From an uncultured Phascolarctobacterium sp. (GTDB lineage: Bacteria; Bacillota; Negativicutes; Acidaminococcales; Acidaminococcaceae), in contig NZ_CAJMEH010000047.1 in NCBI RefSeq assembly GCF_905212365.1, positions 1 through 17,624 of the forward strand: a stretch of DNA of 17,624 bases, given 5' to 3'. The translations under genes and the position numbers were made by a program. The notes below the pieces were generated by a model. The model saw only the letters and a list, made by a program, of their open reading frames with translations, was not told where the DNA came from and did not search any database. Shown here in pieces: positions 6,595 to 12,853 of this stretch. Within the stretch, counting starts at the first letter, position 1. Every line of letters begins with the position of its first letter.

Positions 6595-7896
6595 ATGAAG
6601 AGTAAAAATTTGGCTAAAGCAATAGCGTTGGGTCTTGTCCTCGGCAGTATGAGCTTCGTAAGCATGGAAGCTCAGGCGGCGAATTTGAACGGACCGGTAG
6701 GAGGAAATGCGGCTAGGTATAGTGATTTGCAAGCCGTTAATAATCAGGTTGAGAGGATAGATCAGCGGGTTGAGAGGATGGATCAGGTATTAAGTAATGC
6801 AGCTGATAAGGACTATGTAAATGCGGCAGTTAAGACGGAAAAAACGGAACGCGAAAAGGAAGATACTCGCATCGAGGGTAAGGTTGACACAGAAACAAAT
6901 CGTGCCCAAAATGAAGAAAAGCGCATCGAGGGTGAGGTTAGAGAAAATAGGGAGAGTATTGCTGAGGAAGCCGCTGCACGTCAAAATGCAGACGATACAT
7001 TGAACGAGAAGATTGACCGTAACGCCGCTGCAACGCAGGAACAAATCGACGGCATTAACGTTACGAATGAAAAGCAGGATAATGCTATTGCTACCAATAC
7101 GAAGGATATTGCTGATAACAAAGAGCAAATAGCGACGAATGGAAAGAATATTGCCGCTAATACAGAAGCAATAGAGAGCAATCGCGAGTATTTTGAAAGC
7201 CGTGTAAATCACAATCAGGAGCAAATCGATGCCAACAAAGAGGCTATCGCTGACGTAAACGGTAAGGTAGGAGACACTCAATATAGCAGTGAAAACTATA
7301 TTGCTAAAGGCGATGATTTGACCACTGCCGCAGGCAAGCTGGATGCCGCGGTTAAGGCGGAAGAAACGAAACGCCAAAATGAGGATGCCCGCATTGAGGG
7401 TAAGGTTGACGCAGAAACAAACCGTGCCCAAAATGAAGAAAAGCGCATCGAGCAAAAATTTGACGGCGAAGTTTCGCGTTTGGACAGCAAAATCGACAAG
7501 CTGGATAACCGCGTAGAAAAAGTTGGCGCCATGGCCGCCGCCATCGCCAACCTGCATACCATGGGCTACGACCCCGCAGCTCCTACAGAGGTTGCTGTAG
7601 GCGTAGGACAATACCGCGATAAAACAGGATTGGCTTTGGGCGCGTTCCATTATCCCAACCGTGACGTAATGGTAAGTTTCAGCATTTCTACTGCCGGCGA
7701 GGAATACATGGCAGGCGTGGGCGCTACCTGGAAATTTGGCCGTAAATCTCCGGAAGCAATGCTGAAAGCTGAAAAGGAAAAAGCTGCCAGAAAAAAACTG
7801 GCGCAGGAGACGGCTGCTAAAAAAGCCGCCGAGGACGCCGCAGTAGCTGTGCAGCAGGCAAAGCATTCTGAAATGCTGGCAGCGGAAAGCAAATAA
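6595..7896 (+). CDS. Trimeric autotransporter adhesin with YadA-type anchor and C-terminal extension
   Basis: A 433-residue surface protein. A Sec signal peptide spans 1-28 (likely cleavage after AQA). The passenger (about 45-310) is nearly all coiled coil. Residues 165-196 hold five consecutive IxxN heptads, the Asn-at-d pattern known from trimeric autotransporter stalks. A 36-residue segment is duplicated (77-112 and 251-286). The YadA-type anchor has a helix (about 291-320) and four amphipathic strands (about 331-341, 343-352, 354-365 and 370-381). No YadA head repeats are seen. Unusually, 52 Lys/Ala/Glu-rich residues follow the last strand, whereas most anchors end at a terminal aromatic residue. 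GTG 6583 is in frame but falls in the ribosome binding site AAGGAG (6578-6583), so ATG 6595 is chosen. The stalk-coding DNA is richer in A than neighbouring genes, which can follow from its Lys/Glu/Asn content. Confidence 0.87.
   Translation: MKSKNLAKAIALGLVLGSMSFVSMEAQAANLNGPVGGNAARYSDLQAVNNQVERIDQRVERMDQVLSNAADKDYVNAAVKTEKTEREKEDTRIEGKVDTETNRAQNEEKRIEGEVRENRESIAEEAAARQNADDTLNEKIDRNAAATQEQIDGINVTNEKQDNAIATNTKDIADNKEQIATNGKNIAANTEAIESNREYFESRVNHNQEQIDANKEAIADVNGKVGDTQYSSENYIAKGDDLTTAAGKLDAAVKAEETKRQNEDARIEGKVDAETNRAQNEEKRIEQKFDGEVSRLDSKIDKLDNRVEKVGAMAAAIANLHTMGYDPAAPTEVAVGVGQYRDKTGLALGAFHYPNRDVMVSFSISTAGEEYMAGVGATWKFGRKSPEAMLKAEKEKAARKKLAQETAAKKAAEDAAVAVQQAKHSEMLAAESK
6823..6930 (+). repeat. 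36-codon segment of the adhesin stalk, copy 1
   Basis: This segment encodes residues 77-112 and is repeated in frame at 7345-7452. The two copies share the run GKVD-ETNRAQNEEKRIE with only scattered changes, and the nucleotide match is also high, pointing to an internal duplication. Confidence 0.8.
7345..7452 (+). repeat. 36-codon segment of the adhesin stalk, copy 2
   Basis: This is the second copy (residues 251-286) of the stalk segment at 6823-6930, offset by 522 bases (174 codons), so the coiled-coil register can be kept. It ends just before the membrane-anchor helix. Confidence 0.8.
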
Positions 7897-7927
7897 GGCT
7901 TGCTGGAAGAAATATTTGCTTGCCACA

Positions 7928-7987
7928 ATGAGCAGGGAAGAGCTTATATTAGAGCTTATTAAGGCAAAGCTTAACGAAGCCAAATAA
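7928..7987 (+). CDS. Possible 19-residue peptide (weak)
   Basis: ATG 7928 to TAA 7987 would encode MSREELILELIKAKLNEAK, an amphipathic helical-looking peptide. It lies 31 bases after the adhesin stop, in a different frame. No clear ribosome binding site precedes the ATG; GGAAGA is about 17 bases away. It may be chance. I report it because the composition is protein-like and it is too short for standard gene calling. Confidence 0.2.
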   Translation: MSREELILELIKAKLNEAK

Positions 7988-8010
7988 AAAAAGATTTTAT
8001 AGCGCAGTAT

Positions 8011-8041
8011 CCCTGTTTTGCCGCTTTTTGGTAAGACAGGG
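8011..8041. other. Unassigned hairpin between adhesin and tetR
   Basis: Arms 8011-8022 and 8030-8041 pair over 12 bp with two G-U pairs and a 7-base T-rich loop. There is no T-run right after it on the plus strand, so it is not a standard terminator there. It may stabilise the 3' end of the adhesin mRNA. Confidence 0.5.
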
Positions 8042-8062
8042 GGAATAAATAGCGTAACAAAA

Positions 8063-8117
8063 CAGCCTGTCGGCTAACGTACTTTACAGGTACGCTAACC
8101 GGCAGGCTGCGCTTTTT
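8063..8117. terminator. Bidirectional terminator between adhesin and tetR
   Basis: A 20-bp stem (arms 8063-8082 and 8090-8109) has two mismatches and one wobble and a 7-base loop. It is followed by CGCTTTTTC on the plus strand and CTGTTTTGTT-type T-rich sequence on the minus strand. It can end transcripts from both converging genes. Confidence 0.8.
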
Positions 8118-8123
8118 CTTATT

Positions 8124-8741
8124 TTATTTTTGGCTCAGCGACGATAAATAAGAGTCCAGGGCTTGCAGCAGGTAATCCGTTTCTGTCCGCAGGTCAAAAT
8201 TACCTATCTGCCTGATCTGCCCTTTCGTCAAGAAAAAGAACATAATAATGCCTTCCAGCGTAAAGGCCACGTGGGTGGGCTTAATCGCCGTGACGATTTC
8301 GCCGCAGGCGATAGCGTCATTGACTAAATCGGCCATGAACTGATGAATGCGGTACAGCTTATTCTTGACATAGTTTTCAAACATGGGCTGGGGGCTGAGC
8401 AGCTCGCGGTAGATTAAATGAATATTATAGGGCTGCTCCAGCTGCATTTCCGCAATGGAATCCACATAGCTGCGCAGCTTTTGCAGGGGCGATTCGCTGT
8501 GGCTGCGGATATCGTCCTGTAATTTTAAAAATTTGTCGGACTCGGCGTAAAGAACCTCCTGATACAGATTCTTTTTGCCGCCGAAATAATAGGAAATAAG
8601 AGCGCTGTTGACGCCGCTGGCAGCCGCTATCTGCTTAATGGAAACAGAATTGAAATCATCGTGGGCGAAAAGCCGCGTAGCCGCCTGTAAAATTTTATCG
8701 GGGCTGCTTAGAGCGTTTTGCGTTTCTTGATTGTCGTTCAT
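8124..8741 (-). CDS. TetR/AcrR-family transcriptional regulator
   Basis: A 205-residue protein with an N-terminal TetR helix-turn-helix at about residues 14-62: DKILQAATRLFAHDDF, then SIKQIAAASGVNSALISYYF and GGKKNLYQEVL. The YYFGGKKNLY signature is typical of the family. The C-terminal ligand/dimer part (about 70-205) is helical and resembles CecR/AcrR-type domains, but no ligand can be read from it. It is divergent from rmuC, with 169 bp between the start codons, and convergent with the adhesin gene. TetR proteins often control their own promoter and a divergent neighbour, but rmuC is a housekeeping gene, so the target may be elsewhere. Confidence 0.9.
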   Translation of the reverse strand: MNDNQETQNALSSPDKILQAATRLFAHDDFNSVSIKQIAAASGVNSALISYYFGGKKNLYQEVLYAESDKFLKLQDDIRSHSESPLQKLRSYVDSIAEMQLEQPYNIHLIYRELLSPQPMFENYVKNKLYRIHQFMADLVNDAIACGEIVTAIKPTHVAFTLEGIIMFFFLTKGQIRQIGNFDLRTETDYLLQALDSYLSSLSQK

Positions 8742-8776
8742 AATGCGTACCTCAAGGCTTTGTAATCTTATGCTCT

Positions 8777-8804
8777 ATTATACACTATTTTACGTTGGCT
8801 GTAA
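8777..8804 (-). promoter_or_regulatory. Predicted promoter of the tetR gene
   Basis: On the minus strand a perfect TATAAT (plus coordinates 8777-8782) lies 16 bp downstream of a poor -35 element, TTACAG (8799-8804). The start codon is about 35 bases from the -10. The plus strand of the -35 region carries TTGGCTGTAAC, which resembles TTGGCTAAC at the divergent rmuC -35. Confidence 0.5.
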
Positions 8805-8859
8805 CTAGCGCGCGGCAATTTATCCGCGGCGCAATAAGAAAAATTTTGTTCGAAGATTA

Positions 8860-8888
8860 TTGGCTAACGGGGCATCTTTTGTTATAAT
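8860..8888 (+). promoter_or_regulatory. Predicted promoter of the rmuC gene
   Basis: TTGGCT (8860-8865) and a perfect TATAAT (8883-8888) are separated by 17 bp. Transcription would begin about 8895. This rules out the upstream in-frame TTG at 8860 as the rmuC start. Confidence 0.65.
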
Positions 8889-8910
8889 AAAAGCGTCGAT
8901 GGAGGTTGCT

Positions 8911-10044
8911 ATGGAAACGATTACGATAATTTTATTGATCAGCATTTTGGCGCTGCTGGCGCTGGTAGCGGCGCTTTTGTGGCAGCAGCGCAGAACGCGG
9001 CAGGACGGAGCGAGCCAGCGGTTGGAGCTGACAGAGCGGCGCTTGCTGGAGGCGTTATACGACCTGCGGGGCGAGCAAAGCACCTTGGCGCGGGCGGCGC
9101 GGATGGAAAACCAGGCGGCCAGTGACAGGCTCAGCGAGCAGCTGGATAAGCGCGCAGCGCGTTTGGCTGATTTGACGGATAGAAATTTGGAACGTATTCG
9201 CCTGACTGTTGACGAGCGTTTGAACGAATCGCTGGAGCAGAAATTTTCCCAGGTCAGCCAGCGCCTGCAGGAGGTACACGCGACGCTGGGGCAGGTGCAG
9301 AGCCTGTCCGGCGGCGTGGACGAATTAAAGCGTATTTTATCCAATGTTAAGGTGCGCGGTACCTGGGGCGAAATGCAGCTGGGAAATATTTTGCAGGACA
9401 TTTTAGATAAGGGACGCTATGTGGAAAACGCGGAGGTCCGCCCTCACAGCGGACTGCGGGTGGAGTACGCGCTGCGGCTGCCAGGCCGCAGCGAGCAGGA
9501 GGTGCTGCTTCCTATCGACGCTAAATTCCCGCTGGAGGATTACCAGCGTTTGCAGCAGGCGCGGGAGACTGGCGACGCCGCCGCTGCCGAAGCGGCGGCA
9601 AAGCAGCTGGAGCGCAGACTGAAAAGCGAGGCTAGGGATATTTGCGATAAGTATATTTGCCCGCCTTATTCTACGGACTTTGCCGTTATGTATTTGCCTT
9701 GCGAGGGCTTGTTTGCCGAAGCGCTGAATGTGCCGGGCCTGGCGGAGAGCCTGCAGCGGCAGTACCGCGTTTGCGTGGCCGGGCCTATGACGCTGGCGGC
9801 TTTGGTTAACAGCCTGCAGCTGGGGTTTCGTACCTTGGCCGTGCAGCAGCGCACTACGGAGGTTTGGCAGCTGCTGCATAAGGTAAAGCAGGAGCTGGAG
9901 GGTTTGCAGGCAGCCTTGGATAAGAGCGGCAAAAAGCTGGACGAGGCACAGGCTGCGCTGCAGGGAGGCAGCCGTTATGTGGCGCGGCTGCATAAGCAGC
10001 TGGACGCTGTGCAGGTGCTGGAGGAGGAACGCCATGGAACCTGA
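8911..10044 (+). CDS. rmuC: RmuC family protein (DNA recombination/inversion limiting)
   Basis: A 377-residue RmuC homologue. An N-terminal membrane helix (about 4-24) is followed by a long coiled coil (about 28-130) and the RmuC domain. Family motifs are visible: GTWGEMQLGNILQDIL, PIDAKFPLEDYQRL, YLPCEGLFAEAL and a VCVAGPMTLAALVNSLQLG block. RmuC proteins are linked to suppression of DNA inversion at short inverted repeats; the PD-(D/E)XK-like core suggests nuclease activity. In-frame starts exist at 8860 and 8899, but GGAGG at 8901-8905 with 5-base spacing and the promoter -10 at 8883 place the start at ATG 8911. The stop overlaps the next small gene by 11 bases. The family is certain; the exact biochemical role is not well defined. 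Confidence 0.93.
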   Translation: METITIILLISILALLALVAALLWQQRRTRQDGASQRLELTERRLLEALYDLRGEQSTLARAARMENQAASDRLSEQLDKRAARLADLTDRNLERIRLTVDERLNESLEQKFSQVSQRLQEVHATLGQVQSLSGGVDELKRILSNVKVRGTWGEMQLGNILQDILDKGRYVENAEVRPHSGLRVEYALRLPGRSEQEVLLPIDAKFPLEDYQRLQQARETGDAAAAEAAAKQLERRLKSEARDICDKYICPPYSTDFAVMYLPCEGLFAEALNVPGLAESLQRQYRVCVAGPMTLAALVNSLQLGFRTLAVQQRTTEVWQLLHKVKQELEGLQAALDKSGKKLDEAQAALQGGSRYVARLHKQLDAVQVLEEERHGT

Positions 10045-10258
10045 TGCAAATGAGCGCGAAACCGTTCATAAAAAGCCGCCTTGGTATGTGCAGGCCTTTT
10101 TGTGGTTTTACGGCTTTATGTGGCTTAATATGATTTTTATTGCTGGGCTTAACAGCCTGCGCCTGGGCTATATTGATGTGGACAGCGTCAGCCTTTTCGG
10201 GGCGCTGACTGCGGGCTTGTATGTGATTTTTAAGTATCTGCCGCGATTGCTGAGGTAG
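10034..10258 (+). CDS. Small two-helix membrane protein of unknown function
   Basis: A 74-residue protein whose ATG lies inside the last codons of rmuC in another frame. It is preceded by GAGGAGGAA (10021-10029), a strong ribosome binding site formed from rmuC coding sequence. A polar N-terminus (1-16) is followed by membrane helix 1 (about 18-38, FLWFYGFMWLNMIFIAGL), a short loop with LRLGYIDVDSV, and helix 2 (about 52-70) ending in basic YLPRLLR. I recognise no family. The coupling to rmuC suggests a linked role at the membrane, where RmuC is also anchored. Starts upstream at 9977 would lie deep in rmuC without a good binding site. Confidence 0.7.
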   Translation: MEPDANERETVHKKPPWYVQAFLWFYGFMWLNMIFIAGLNSLRLGYIDVDSVSLFGALTAGLYVIFKYLPRLLR

Positions 10259-10290
10259 AAGTATTCTATATAAATCAAGGAGGCATAAGC

Positions 10291-10794
10291 ATGGAATTAT
10301 GGGATATATATGACCGCGATAAGCGGCCTACAGGGCGCACGATGCAGCGCAATGACTGGATTTTGCAGGACGGCGAATACCATTTGACGGTGCTGGGCGT
10401 AGTGCGGCATACTGACGGGCGCTTTTTGATTACCCGCCGCGTGCTGACCAAAGCCTGGGCCGCCGGTTGGTGGGAGGTGCCGGGGGGCGCCGTTATGGCG
10501 GGGGAAAGCTCGCGGGCTGCCGTCAACCGCGAGGTTTTGGAGGAAACTGGGCTGGACGTATCCGCTGTGCCGGGCGAACCGCTGCTGACTTATCACAGGG
10601 AAAACCCCGGCGAGGGCGACAATTACTTTGTGGACTGCTATCGCTTTACTATGGACTTTACTGCCGGCGACGTAAGGCTACGGCCTGACGAAGCGTTGGA
10701 GTTTAAGCTGGCGACGCTGGACGAGATTAAAGCCTTGGCGGCGCAGGGAATTTTCCTGCATTACGACAGCATCAGGCCGGTGTTGGAAAAATAG
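10291..10794 (+). CDS. Nudix hydrolase
   Basis: A 167-residue Nudix-fold protein. The Nudix box GX5EX7REUXEEXGU is intact at residues 66-88: Gly66, Glu72, Arg80-Glu81, Glu84-Glu85 and Gly87-Leu88, so a metal-dependent diphosphatase is expected. The N-terminus (ELWDIYDRDKRPTGRTMQR) and YHLTVLGVV resemble the IPP-isomerase-like Nudix group (YfcD type), which hydrolyse assorted nucleoside diphosphate derivatives; substrate cannot be predicted. ATG 10291 follows AAGGAGG (10277-10283). It lies 32 bases after the small membrane protein gene and probably shares its transcript. Confidence 0.92.
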   Translation: MELWDIYDRDKRPTGRTMQRNDWILQDGEYHLTVLGVVRHTDGRFLITRRVLTKAWAAGWWEVPGGAVMAGESSRAAVNREVLEETGLDVSAVPGEPLLTYHRENPGEGDNYFVDCYRFTMDFTAGDVRLRPDEALEFKLATLDEIKALAAQGIFLHYDSIRPVLEK

Positions 10795-10825
10795 CCGGAG
10801 CGAGTTGACTAAACTTGGCTATTTT
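10788..10825. terminator. Probable symmetric terminator after the Nudix gene
   Basis: AAAATAGCC (10788-10796) pairs with GGCTATTTT (10817-10825), and an inner AGTT/AACT stem (10803-10806/10812-10815) stacks inside. The stem includes the stop codon. The T-run is only four bases and is part of the stem, so strength is uncertain. Confidence 0.4.
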
Positions 10826-10840
10826 CCTGCGCTGCCGCAG

Positions 10841-10869
10841 TTGTCAAATAGGTGTGCGCGTGGTAAAAT
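10841..10869 (+). promoter_or_regulatory. Predicted sigma-70 type promoter of yebC
   Basis: TTGTCA (10841-10846) and TAAAAT (10864-10869) each match the consensus at five of six bases and are 17 bp apart. A start near 10876 gives a leader of about 47 bases before the yebC ATG. It likely also drives ruvC and genes beyond by partial read-through of the terminator. Confidence 0.7.
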
Positions 10870-10922
10870 ATTAAAGTGAATGCTTAATTTTTTGAATAAG
10901 ATAAGTTTGGAGGAATTTAAGT

Positions 10923-11663
10923 ATGTCAGGACATTCTAAATGGGCAAACATTAAACATAAAAAAGGTAAAGCTGACGCGCTGCGCGGCAAGATCACTACT
11001 AAGATCAGCAGAGAGATTACCATTGCCGTGCGTATGGGCGGCGCAGACCCTACCGGCAATATGAAGCTGAAGCTGGCTCTGTCCAAGGCTAAGGCCAACA
11101 ATATTCCCAAGGATAATATTCAACGCGCTATTCAAAAGGGCGCAGGCGCATTGGAAGGCCAAAGCTTTGAGGAGATTACCTACGAAGGCTACGGCCCGGC
11201 AGGCGTAGCAATGATGGTCAGCTGCCTGACCGATAACCGCAACCGCACCGCGGCAGATATCCGCCACGTATTTTCCAAGCACGGCGGCAATTTGGGCGCT
11301 ACCGGCTGCGTAGGCTATATGTTCAAGCAAAAGGGCATTTTTGCCGTAAGCAAGGAAACCGGCGTTACCGAGGACGATTTGATGATGATTGCTTTGGACG
11401 CAGGCGCTGAGGACATTAAGAGCGATGAGGAAGGCTTTGAAATCGTTACCGACCCCGCCGCTTACGACGATGTGGAAAAGGCTTTGGCTGACAACAACAT
11501 CGAGGTTGCCATGTCCGAAATCACCATGGTGCCGGACACTATGGCCGAGTTATCCGCCGAGGATGCCGAAAAGGTACAGAAGATGCTGGACGCCTTGGAC
11601 GATTGCGACGACGTGCAGGACGTTTACACCAACGCTGACTTGCCGGACGACGACGAGGAATAA
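10923..11663 (+). CDS. yebC: YebC/PmpR family regulatory / translation-associated protein
   Basis: A 246-residue protein with the family-defining N-terminus MSGHSKWANIKHKKGKAD and the conserved blocks IPKDNIQRAIQKG (around 60-75), YEGYGPAGVAMMV and TDNRNRTAADIRHVF. The very acidic C-terminus (PDDDEE) is common in the family. Members have been described as transcriptional regulators and, more recently, as factors that ease ribosome stalling at proline-rich stretches. GGAGG (10909-10913) is 9 bases before ATG. The position next to ruvC is conserved in many bacteria. A terminator follows, so it may be expressed more highly than the ruv genes. Confidence 0.96.
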   Translation: MSGHSKWANIKHKKGKADALRGKITTKISREITIAVRMGGADPTGNMKLKLALSKAKANNIPKDNIQRAIQKGAGALEGQSFEEITYEGYGPAGVAMMVSCLTDNRNRTAADIRHVFSKHGGNLGATGCVGYMFKQKGIFAVSKETGVTEDDLMMIALDAGAEDIKSDEEGFEIVTDPAAYDDVEKALADNNIEVAMSEITMVPDTMAELSAEDAEKVQKMLDALDDCDDVQDVYTNADLPDDDEE

Positions 11664-11670
11664 GATTTGG

Positions 11671-11706
11671 GAAAGCAGGCAAGTTTTTGTCTGCTTTCTG
11701 TTTTTG
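11671..11706 (+). terminator. Rho-independent terminator between yebC and ruvC
   Basis: An 11-bp stem (arms 11671-11681 and 11688-11698) with a 6-base loop is followed by TGTTTTTG. It lies 8 bases after the yebC stop and ends just before the ruvC ribosome binding site, with no visible new promoter between. It probably reduces ruvC expression relative to yebC. Confidence 0.75.
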
Positions 11707-11718
11707 TGAGGATTTGTG

Positions 11719-12213
11719 ATGCTGGCTTTAGGTATTGACCCAGGTACCGCTATCTGCGGCTACGGCTTGGTGGATATGACGGGCAACCGTCTGCGGCCTG
11801 TGTATTACGGCTCGGTGATGACCGATAAGGATATGCTGCCGGAGCTGCGGCTGAAAAAAATTTACGACGATTTGAGCGCGATTATCGAGCATTTTCATCC
11901 TCATTTTATGAGTATTGAAAAGCTGTTCTTTAACCGCAACGTAACCACGGCGATTCCCGTAGGGCAGGCCCGGGGCGTGGCGCTGCTGGCGGCCGCTAAT
12001 CACGGGCTGCCGGTGCTGGAATTTACGCCCATGCAGATTAAGCAGAGCGTGGTCGGCACGGGCAACGCTTCTAAGGAGCAGGTCATTTACATGGTGATGC
12101 ATCTGCTGAACATACGGGAGAAGATTAAGCCCGACGATACGGCGGACGCTTTGGCGGCGGCTATTTGCGGCGTTAATACCGCTTCGACCCGCGCATGGCA
12201 GGAGGGCAGATAA
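11719..12213 (+). CDS. ruvC: Crossover junction endodeoxyribonuclease RuvC
   Basis: A 164-residue Holliday-junction resolvase. It starts MLALGIDPGT with catalytic Asp7, has SIEKLFF with Glu67, and ends with KPDDTADALAAAICG holding Asp140 and Asp143, completing the four acidic metal ligands. The junction-binding segment FNRNVTTAIPVGQARG (71-86) is present. Length is typical. GTG 11716 is in frame, but ATG 11719 has better spacing from GAGGA (11708-11712). The stop is directly followed by the ruvA ATG. Confidence 0.96.
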   Translation: MLALGIDPGTAICGYGLVDMTGNRLRPVYYGSVMTDKDMLPELRLKKIYDDLSAIIEHFHPHFMSIEKLFFNRNVTTAIPVGQARGVALLAAANHGLPVLEFTPMQIKQSVVGTGNASKEQVIYMVMHLLNIREKIKPDDTADALAAAICGVNTASTRAWQEGR

Positions 12214-12822
12214 ATGATCGGTTCATTGAAGGGCAGCGTTGCCTATTTGGGCGCTGATTGCTGTATTATCGATACGGCTGGCGGCGTAGGCTACAGGGTA
12301 TTTATGCCGGGAGCGCATTTGGCGCAGCTGTCCCTAGGCGGCAGCGTACGTGTGCATGTGCATACGGCGGTGCGTGAGGACGCTGTTTTGCTGTACGGTT
12401 TTTTAAGTCAGGAATATTACGATTTGTTCGAGCTTTTGCTGTCGGTCAGCGGCGTAGGACCCAAGATGGCTTTGGGCATTTTGTCCGCCGTAAAGCCGGA
12501 CGCCTTTTATCTGGCCGTGCAGAACCGTGATATTAAGGTGCTGACCAAGCTGCCGGGCATTGGCAAGAAAACGGCTGAGCGCATGCTGCTGGAGCTGAAG
12601 GATAAGGTGGGCGGCGCAGTGGCGGAGGCCGGAAACGATTTTGGCGAGAGCGTAGCTGCCGGAGGCAGCGGCGCGGTGGCGGAGGCCATGGAGGCGCTGC
12701 TTTCCCTGGGTTACAGCAACAGCGAAATAGTGCCCGTTATCAAGCGGATAGAAGACGTGGACAAGCTGAGCGGCGAGGAAATTCTGCGGCGCGCTTTAAA
12801 GCTGTTTGCGCAGCATAGATAG
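12214..12822 (+). CDS. ruvA: Holliday junction branch migration protein RuvA
   Basis: A 202-residue RuvA. The N-terminal OB-fold begins MIGSLKGSVAYLG. Two helix-hairpin-helix motifs follow: VSGVGPKMALGIL (about 78-90) and LPGIGKKTAERMLLEL (about 112-127). A flexible linker (about 132-150) leads to domain III (about 150-202), which contacts RuvB. It binds four-way junctions as a tetramer and loads RuvB. ATG comes right after the ruvC stop, and GGAGGG in the ruvC 3' end serves as binding site, so translation is coupled. Confidence 0.96.
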   Translation: MIGSLKGSVAYLGADCCIIDTAGGVGYRVFMPGAHLAQLSLGGSVRVHVHTAVREDAVLLYGFLSQEYYDLFELLLSVSGVGPKMALGILSAVKPDAFYLAVQNRDIKVLTKLPGIGKKTAERMLLELKDKVGGAVAEAGNDFGESVAAGGSGAVAEAMEALLSLGYSNSEIVPVIKRIEDVDKLSGEEILRRALKLFAQHR

Positions 12823-12853
12823 CACATAGATAATAGATAAATGGAGGGCAATA

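Noticed and set aside
6790..7983. A 397-codon open frame antisense to the adhesin gene
   Set aside because: It mirrors the repetitive Lys/Glu/Asn/Ala coiled-coil coding sequence, which rarely gives stops on the opposite strand. The sense strand has a signal peptide, ribosome binding site and recognisable anchor. The antisense product is a low-complexity Leu/Ser/Phe-rich string.
8820..9401. A 193-codon minus-strand frame overlapping rmuC
   Set aside because: Its Ser/Arg/Cys-rich product is typical of a shadow frame, and rmuC has a clear promoter, binding site and motifs here.
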